Notes under the pieces: generated by a model
The model's input: only the letters and a program-made list of their open reading frames with translations
Databases searched by the model: none
Told to the model about the DNA's origin: nothing
Made by a program: the position numbers and the translations under genes
Shown here: positions 58,926-64,000 of the stretch, in pieces
Layout of the letters: each line of letters begins with the position of its first letter
Position numbering within the stretch: position 1 is the first letter of the stretch
Assembly: GCA_905221605.1 (NCBI GenBank)
Contig: CAJNDS010000687.1
Span: 1-64,000 of the forward strand
Origin: Symbiodinium natans
Taxonomy: Eukaryota; Sar; Dinophyceae; Suessiales; Symbiodiniaceae
Length of the DNA: 64,000 nt
Reading direction: 5' to 3'

Positions 58926-59594
58926 TCATGTTGGGCTCAGAGGGCTTCAAGGCCAAGCCTCCTCCGCCAAGGGACCCCCTTACAATTTGCAGGCCGTAAG
59001 GCCCTTATCCACCGACCCCCTCCCTCGGTTAGGGACTTAGGGTTTAGGGTTTAGGATTTAGGGTCTAGGTTCTAGGGTACACATACTTCGGACCCTAAAC
59101 CACCCTAGATCGCCTAAACCGCCTAAACCCTGAGACCCAACAAGTGCCAAAAACAAATCCTTCCGCCTGACACCTCCGAAGAACCTTAAGGCAAAAACGC
59201 CCCATAGCCAGGAACTCCCCAAGTTCGGAGTTTCGGCTTTGGACTGTCAGTTCTCTAGGGCTTCGGGTGTGTGTGCAGTGTTTAGGTGAGACAGAAAGCC
59301 CCGCCCCGCTCCTCCTCTAACTAAACCGAAAAAACAACTTAACGGCACAAGCCTGCAAGCACACAGCCCTAAAATAGGTTTTGTTTGGTGTGGGGTTTGG
59401 AGTTTAGGGTTTTGGGGCTTCAGAAAAAACCACAAGAAAAAAGGGGAACATCGTTTTCCAACTACGAAGCATGGGGAAAAGAAGAAAGCCCCGGAAACCT
59501 TGATCCCAAATGACCCCCAAAAAATCCCTCTCCAGCACGCCAAACGCCAAGGACCCCTGGCCCACCCTCAAACCCAAACAGCCCTCTAAAAATA

Positions 59595-59770
59595 AGGTTT
59601 AGGGTTTAGGGTTTAGGGTTTAGGGTTTAGGTTTAGGGTTTAGGGTTTAGGGTTTAGGGTTTAGGGTTTAGGGTTTAGGGTTTAGGGTTTAGGGTTTAGG
59701 GTTTAGGGTTTAGGGTTTAGGGTTTAGGGTTTAGGGTTTAGCGTTTAGGGTTTAGGGTTTAGGGTTTAAT
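59595..59770. repeat. TTTAGGG tract
   Basis: About 25 nearly perfect units. The 59780-60000 stretch beyond has an imperfect direct repeat (GGGGTGGCAATAGTAATATT and GGGGTGGCAATTGTAAAATT). Confidence 0.95.
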
Positions 59771-60079
59771 GTGAGAGTGGCTTTTTTAATTGGGGTGGCA
59801 ATAGTAATATTCGCCAGGCCAGAGGGCCCCAGCCGAAGACTACTTTCCATTACGGGAGGTTTTCGGGCCGATGTATGTAAACAAGTCTATATAGGGGGGT
59901 CCGGTGATAATAAGAATGGGGTGGCAATTGTAAAATTTCTCTGGCCAGGAATTGAAAATTTTACTGAAAATGGCTTAAGAGTTCCATTGCAGAGAAGACT
60001 TTTCAGCTGAGCTGGCTTGAAAGAGCTCCAAGGCTCAGTCTTTAGAGAAGCAGATCTCGTTTGAGATTGCTTGTCTTCT

Positions 60080-60165
60080 GAGATTGCTGCAGCAAAGGAG
60101 CTGCAGAGAGCAAGCAGAAGCCTTCAAGACAAAGCAAAGCAGACCCTGACAGCTGACCCCCCCCA
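60080..60165 (+). CDS. Candidate plus-strand helical island
   Basis: After GTCTTCTGAG the plus frame reads IAAAKELQRASRSLQDKAKQ then TLTADPPQTP. Charged helix, no family. Confidence 0.3.
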
Positions 60166-60479
60166 GACCCCCAGACCCCAGACCCCCAGAATCCTCATAA
60201 TTGACACCCCCTCTTTTTTTCCACCCCTCCAAACCCCGGGGACCAAAACAAGATTTGGGGGGGGTTTATTAATGCGACTCTAACATTAGGGTTTAGGGTT
60301 TAGGGCTAAACCCAAAGTAACCCTTAAACTCTAATTACAACCCCCAATAGCCCCTTTGACTTAACCCTGCCAACGCAAACCCGAAACCCAAACCCGAAAC
60401 CCTCAACCCCAAACCCTGCGTTAACCCTAAACCCGCCCCAAACCCCAAACCCGACCCGAAACCCTAAAACTCTACAAAA

Positions 60480-60735
60480 ACCCTAAGCCCCGCAACCCCC
60501 CCCCCCCCCCCCCCAAACCCCGAACCCCAACCCCAAACCCCGACCCTAAACCCCAAATCCTAAAGCCTTGAAACCCGAAAAAACTCAAAACCCTAAACCC
60601 TAAACCCGACGTAAACCCTAAGCCTAAACCCCCCCCCCCCTCCCCGCCAAAAAAAACAACACGCGACTAAGCCTGAAACCCCCCACCCCCCCCCCCCAAA
60701 AAAAAAAAAAAAAACATACATAATAATTAATAATA

Positions 60736-60770
<35 letters not shown>

Positions 60771-60885
60771 TAATAATATAATATAATAATAATAATAATA
60801 ATAATAAATAATAATAAAATACAACACTCGACCAAGCCTTAACCCCACCCCCCCCCCCCCCCAAAAAAAAAAAAAAAAAAAACGA
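60480..60885. repeat. Poly-C, poly-A and (TAA)n low-complexity block
   Basis: C-runs at 60488, 60629, 60680 and 60848 and A-runs at 60698 and 60864 with (AAT)n at 60720-60822. A long Ile/Tyr ORF on the minus strand is an artefact. Confidence 0.95.
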
Positions 60886-60905
60886 AAAAAGACACAAACA
60901 ACCCT

Positions 60906-60979
60906 CGAGCTTTTGGGGGCTCCTCCTGCAGAGGCGCGCTCTTCAGCCGGACCGGCGTCGGTGCCTCGGGGGATCCCTC
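60906..60979 (-). CDS. Candidate exon, Pro/Glu-rich
   Basis: Acceptor GATTCCAG, frame EGSPEAPTPVRLKSAPLQEE then PPKARG. The plus strand is also open. Confidence 0.45.
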
Positions 60980-61602
60980 CTGGAATCGAACTGCGGGGAG
61001 TTTTGTCTGAGGGTTTAGGGTTTAGGGTTTAGGGTTTAGGGTTGAGAGTCTAGGGTTAAGGGCTTGGGGTTTAGGGTTGTGAGTTTAGGGTTTGGGAGTT
61101 TAAGCTTTGGGGGGTTTAGGGTAGTTCCATGGTCCCTGTACTAATATCGGCCCCTTATTGGGGATTCCGTATATACCCCTCGTATATCCTGCAAAACCCA
61201 AGGGCCCATACTTCAGAACCCTCCGAAGAAGGTCCATGCAACTTCCCCAAACCCTAGTATTTACTTGGCTTCAATAACCCCCGCAATTAGAAAAAGAAAA
61301 CGTCGCGAAACTCAATTGCAAAACCCCCCGCCCCGCAAGAGACGTCCAAACTGATCTATGCGTAAGAAGAGGGATTCCGAAAGAGGTTCGCTCACAGCAT
61401 GCAGGGCTGCACAGACCCGGAAGAGGCCCAGAAGAGGCCCAGAAGAGGCCTAGAAGAGGGCATGAGAGCCCCTGAACAGGCCAGCCCTGTGAAAAACAAG
61501 CTCTCCCAAACAAGACTACAGCCCCTTCAACACCCAAGCCCTCTGCAATTAGATTTTTCGGCCCCTTGCCGGAGAGATTGAATCGATCAGGGGGGGGGGG
61601 GG

Positions 61603-61884
61603 TTATGAAAGGGAAGTGCATGTAAAATTTCCGAACTCGATTGAAACAGCCTCAACGCGCAAGACCTCGTCCGCATGCACCGGTGCAGAAGCACTTCTGA
61701 CGGCGCTGCCCTGCCCAGGCACGCTTGATATGCACTTGGTGCCAGACTTGAACATGAGCTCATGGGGTTCGAATGGGCTTGTCGGGCTTACGAGGCTTGG
61801 AAAGCTCAACAGGAGGTTGACGAAGTCACGAGGGTAACAGCTTCGAATCAGAGCTTGCGAAACCCACACTTTTTTGTGTTCCAC
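61603..61884 (-). CDS. Coding stretch, unknown protein
   Basis: Open for over 90 codons: HKKVWVSQALIRSCYPRDF, then VNLLLSFPSLVSPTSPFEPH and HADEVLRVEAVSIEFGNFTC, to TAA. Natural composition; exon edges not fixed. Confidence 0.4.
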   Translation of the reverse strand: MEHKKVWVSQALIRSCYPRDFVNLLLSFPSLVSPTSPFEPHELMFKSGTKCISSVPGQGSAVRSASAPVHADEVLRVEAVSIEFGNFTCTSLS

Positions 61885-61917
61885 AGAAGCCTCGCCCGCA
61901 ACTTTCGCGCGCTTGGA

Positions 61918-62115
61918 CCCTTGGGCCCTTAGGCCCTTAGGCCCTTCGGCCCTTCGGCCCTTAGGCCCTTAGGCCCTTAGGCCCCTTAGGCCCTTAGGCC
62001 CCTTAGGCCCTTTAGGCCCTTTAGCCCTTTAGCCCCTTTGGACCCTAAACCCTAAAGCCTAAAGCCTAAACCCTAAACCCTATAACCTATAACCCTAAAC
62101 CCTAAACCCTAACAA
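61918..62115. repeat. GGCCCTTA-type array into CCCTAAA
   Basis: Octamers GGCCCTTA and GGCCCTTC pass into GGCCCTTTA, then CCTAAAG and finally CCCTAAA. Confidence 0.9.
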
Positions 62116-62205
62116 CCGGCACTTTGAGCCCTCGCCTGGGGTGCATCTTTGGTGGTGCTCGTCGGCGCCGGTCCTCGGAAGTGCCCGGCGGTGCTGGTCG
62201 TCGGA

Positions 62206-62715
62206 GGTTTAGGGTTTAGGGTTTAGGGTTTAGGGTTTAGGGTTTAGGGTTTAGGGTGTAGGGTTTAGGGTTTAGGATTTAGGGTTTATTCGGGTTTAGG
62301 GAAGTATGTTTGGGGAGTTAGGTTTCAGAGAGCCTGTTGGAAAAGGGCTCCCGTTCCAGAAGCTGGCGTGCTTCGAGCAACTTCAGTTTAGGGCTGAGGG
62401 CTGAGGGCTGAGGGCTGAGGGCTGAGGGCTGAGGGCTGAGGGCTGAGGGCTGAGGGCTGAGGGCTGAGGGCTGAGGGCTGAGGGCTGAGGGCTGAGGGCT
62501 GAGGGCGTAGGGCGTAGGGCGTAGGGCGTAGGGCTTAGGGCTTAGGGCTTAGGGCTTAGGGCTTAGGGCTTAGGGCTATAGGGCTTAGGGCTTAGGGCTT
62601 AGGGCTTAGGGCATAGGGCTTAGGGTTTAGGGTTCAGGGTTCAGGGTTCAGGGAGTTAGGTTTCAGAGTTTAGGGTAGGGGTCAGGGCTTAGGGCTTAGG
62701 GTTTAGGCTGCTGGG
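62206..62715. repeat. TTTAGGG tract and heptamer variant arrays
   Basis: 62206-62310 TTTAGGG; 62393-62510 about 17 perfect GGGCTGA; then four GGGCGTA, then GGGCTTA/GGGCATA to 62640. Successive blocks of one variant unit each. Confidence 0.95.
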
Positions 62716-62762
62716 AGGGTGACCACCCACCCACCCAGAGATGACGAGAACTTACTTTGCAG

Positions 62763-62996
62763 TTTGCTCGACCGAAGGGCTTTCAACGGCTTTTCGGCAG
62801 CCGCGTGCGTATGATCATTGAGCCTTCAATATTACTGCTGCAGCCTTCAACCCTGCCGATAATTAAGGCCAATCCCGATGGGATTGGCCTTACACACCTC
62901 CCAGGGGTGCTGCTGTTGCGCGCAGCGCAGCCCCAGAATAACGAGCCCAAAAACACTTTTCGATTTCAGGGCCTCCGCGCTCGTGTCGGGGCTTAG
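62763..62996 (+). CDS. Candidate plus-strand terminal exon with an internal perfect hairpin
   Basis: Acceptor CTTACTTTGCAG, frame FARPKGFQRLFGSRVRMIIE, then PSILLLQPSTLPIIKANPDG and GVLLLRAAQPQNNEPKNTF, to TAG at 62994-62996. It contains the hairpin at 62865-62891. Family not recognised. Confidence 0.45.
   Translation, partial: FARPKGFQRLFGSRVRMIIEPSILLLQPSTLPIIKANPDGIGLTHLPGVLLLRAAQPQNNEPKNTFRFQGLRARVGA
62865..62891. other. Perfect 12-bp hairpin with 3-base loop
   Basis: AAGGCCAATCCC, GAT, GGGATTGGCCTT. Perfect dyad symmetry inside the plus-strand frame (KANPDGIGL). Confidence 0.9.
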
Positions 62997-63285
62997 CTTG
63001 CTTGAGGTTCAGGATGTTCCGGCTTCTTGGGGTTGCTTATCAGGAACCCTGCTAAGGAAGATGCCTAGAAGCGGCATTTAACAACCAACGTGATGATCGC
63101 TGATCGTCAAATCGCTCCCCTCTTCTCCCCTAAACCCTAAAACGTACAAATACAAATCCTGAGACATCCTATTGCGCAGGATGCACTTAGAGAACCATGT
63201 TCCCAGCAAATCCTCTGGCAAAAAAATTGCGAGCCCGAAATCTAGACCTAAACCCAAAACCCAAAACTTCCCCTAAACCCTGAAC

Positions 63286-63372
63286 CTCCTGCACGCTAAG
63301 GGGGCCGCCCTCTTCCGCAAAAGAAAGCATCTTGAATGGTGCTGTGGAGATCTTGCGCAGGAAGCTGTAGAC
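63286..63372 (-). CDS. Exon of the gene entering from the right edge
   Basis: Acceptor GGTAGAG, frame VYSFLRKISTAPFKMLSFAE then EGGPLSVQE, ending GAG|GTTCAGGG; 29 whole codons, phase 0. Confidence 0.6.
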
Positions 63373-63399
63373 CTCTACCCACCAGCTACTTCTGGGGCG

Positions 63400-63548
63400 G
63401 TGGGGGGGGGGCGGGGGGGGGGTGGGGGCGGGGGGGGGGGGTGGGGGCGGGGGGGGGGGGTGGGGGGGGGGGGGGGCGGGGGGGGGCGGGGGGGGGGGGG
63501 GGGGAGGGGGGCGGTGGAGGGGGAGGGGGGGGGGGGGGGGGGGGGGGG
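63400..63548. repeat. Poly-G block
   Basis: About 150 bp of G-runs with rare C, T and A. Gly-only ORFs are artefacts. Confidence 0.97.
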
Positions 63549-63684
63549 TCAGGTTTAAGTTTAGGGCTCTAAGGTTTAAGATTTCAGGTTTAGGGTGTTC
63601 AGGTGTTTGGGTTCAGGATTCAAGGCTTTCGGGTTTGGGCCCCCGGGGGGTGTTGGGATTCAGATGAGGAGTCTGTGAGTCCAC

Positions 63685-63726
63685 ATTGGTCTGCAAGAAG
63701 GCGGATGACGCGCTGTACTTCGAATC
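63685..63726 (-). CDS. Micro-exon of the right-edge gene
   Basis: Acceptor ATATAG, frame DSKYSASSAFLQTN, donor AAT|GTGGAC; 14 whole codons, in phase with both neighbours. A second frame (FEVQRVIRLLADQCG) is also open. Confidence 0.5.
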
Positions 63727-63841
63727 CTATATAAGTCTTATAAACCCTATAAACCCAAGAAACCCTAGAAACCTTATAGAAAGCCTAAAGAAACCCTATA
63801 GAAACCCTAGAAACCCTAGAAACCCTATAGAAACCCCAAAC

Positions 63842-63937
63842 CTTCAGCGAAAAAGCGCCAAGTGCCCCGCAACGCCAGTCGGCGGATCCACGACCAGCGT
63901 CGGGCAAAGGAGGAGCTTCGTAGTGCCAGCGTCCAGC
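63842..63937 (-). CDS. Exon of the right-edge gene (continues beyond the window)
   Basis: Acceptor CCCTAAAG, formed by the last tract unit, frame AGRWHYEAPPLPDAGRGSAD then WRCGALGAFSLK, ending AAG|GTTTGGGG; 32 whole codons. The gene's 5' part must lie to the right of 64000. Confidence 0.6.
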
Positions 63938-64000
63938 CTTTAGGGTTTAGTTTTACTCTAGGGTAACCCTGCATATGGGTTATATTGGGGTCCTTCTTAT

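Noticed and set aside
59247-60010. ORFs with repeated GVAIV motif (plus) and Phe-rich ORF (minus)
   Set aside because: The repeat at DNA level explains the motif; no splice sites or homology support a gene.

Overview
The window looks like nuclear DNA of a dinoflagellate (Symbiodiniaceae-like or a related lineage; the species cannot be fixed from this sequence). Evidence seen directly: well over a hundred interstitial tracts of the Arabidopsis/dinoflagellate-type telomere unit TTTAGGG/CCCTAAA in both orientations; small GC-rich exons in long introns; 5' splice sites that are often GC (sometimes GA) instead of GT, with 3' sites usually AG before G; and almost every coding island read on the minus strand, as in dinoflagellate unidirectional gene clusters. 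There are no bacterial-type genes.

Layout. 1-1.9 kb: an intron-less, tract-free CCCH zinc-finger gene (minus). 2.6-11.4 kb: a 13-exon gene (minus) whose conceptual product follows the whole PPP phosphatase fold but has lost most metal and phosphate ligands, so it is probably a pseudophosphatase. 11.6-12.2 kb: a three-exon gene for a 69-residue protein, one intron of which is a transposon-like introner with a 6-bp target duplication. 12.85-14.03 kb: a rhomboid intramembrane protease with intact catalytic Ser and His; its single visible intron is another introner-like element carrying a telomere-type tract. 14.9-47.8 kb: dozens of minus-strand exons, some joining in phase (17.3-18.8 kb helical-repeat-like; 39.3-39.9 kb membrane-protein-like; 30.4-32.1 kb), with most products not recognised. 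48.4-53.6 kb: an island without telomere-type tracts, holding two minisatellites, a 0.32-kb direct duplication and a few ORFs. 53.8-64 kb: exon islands resume, including a possible flavin-binding (PNPOx-like) gene at 53.85-55.98 kb and a gene entering from the right edge (63.3-63.94 kb).

Main observation. Coding islands of about 40-180 bp are bracketed by CCCTAAA on the left and TTTAGGG on the right, whichever strand is coding. Introns therefore begin with TTTAGGG and end with CCCTAAA on the coding strand, so each intron has self-complementary arms near its splice sites; the 5' splice site is often the tract itself (GTTTAGGG). Several tracts sit inside short dispersed elements of which tract-free copies exist elsewhere in the window, so the tracts appear to be acquired or expanded within introner/MITE-like elements. 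Exon boundaries were worked out by hand from reading frame, splice dinucleotides and phase; many islands are open on both strands, so strand and edges are provisional where stated.
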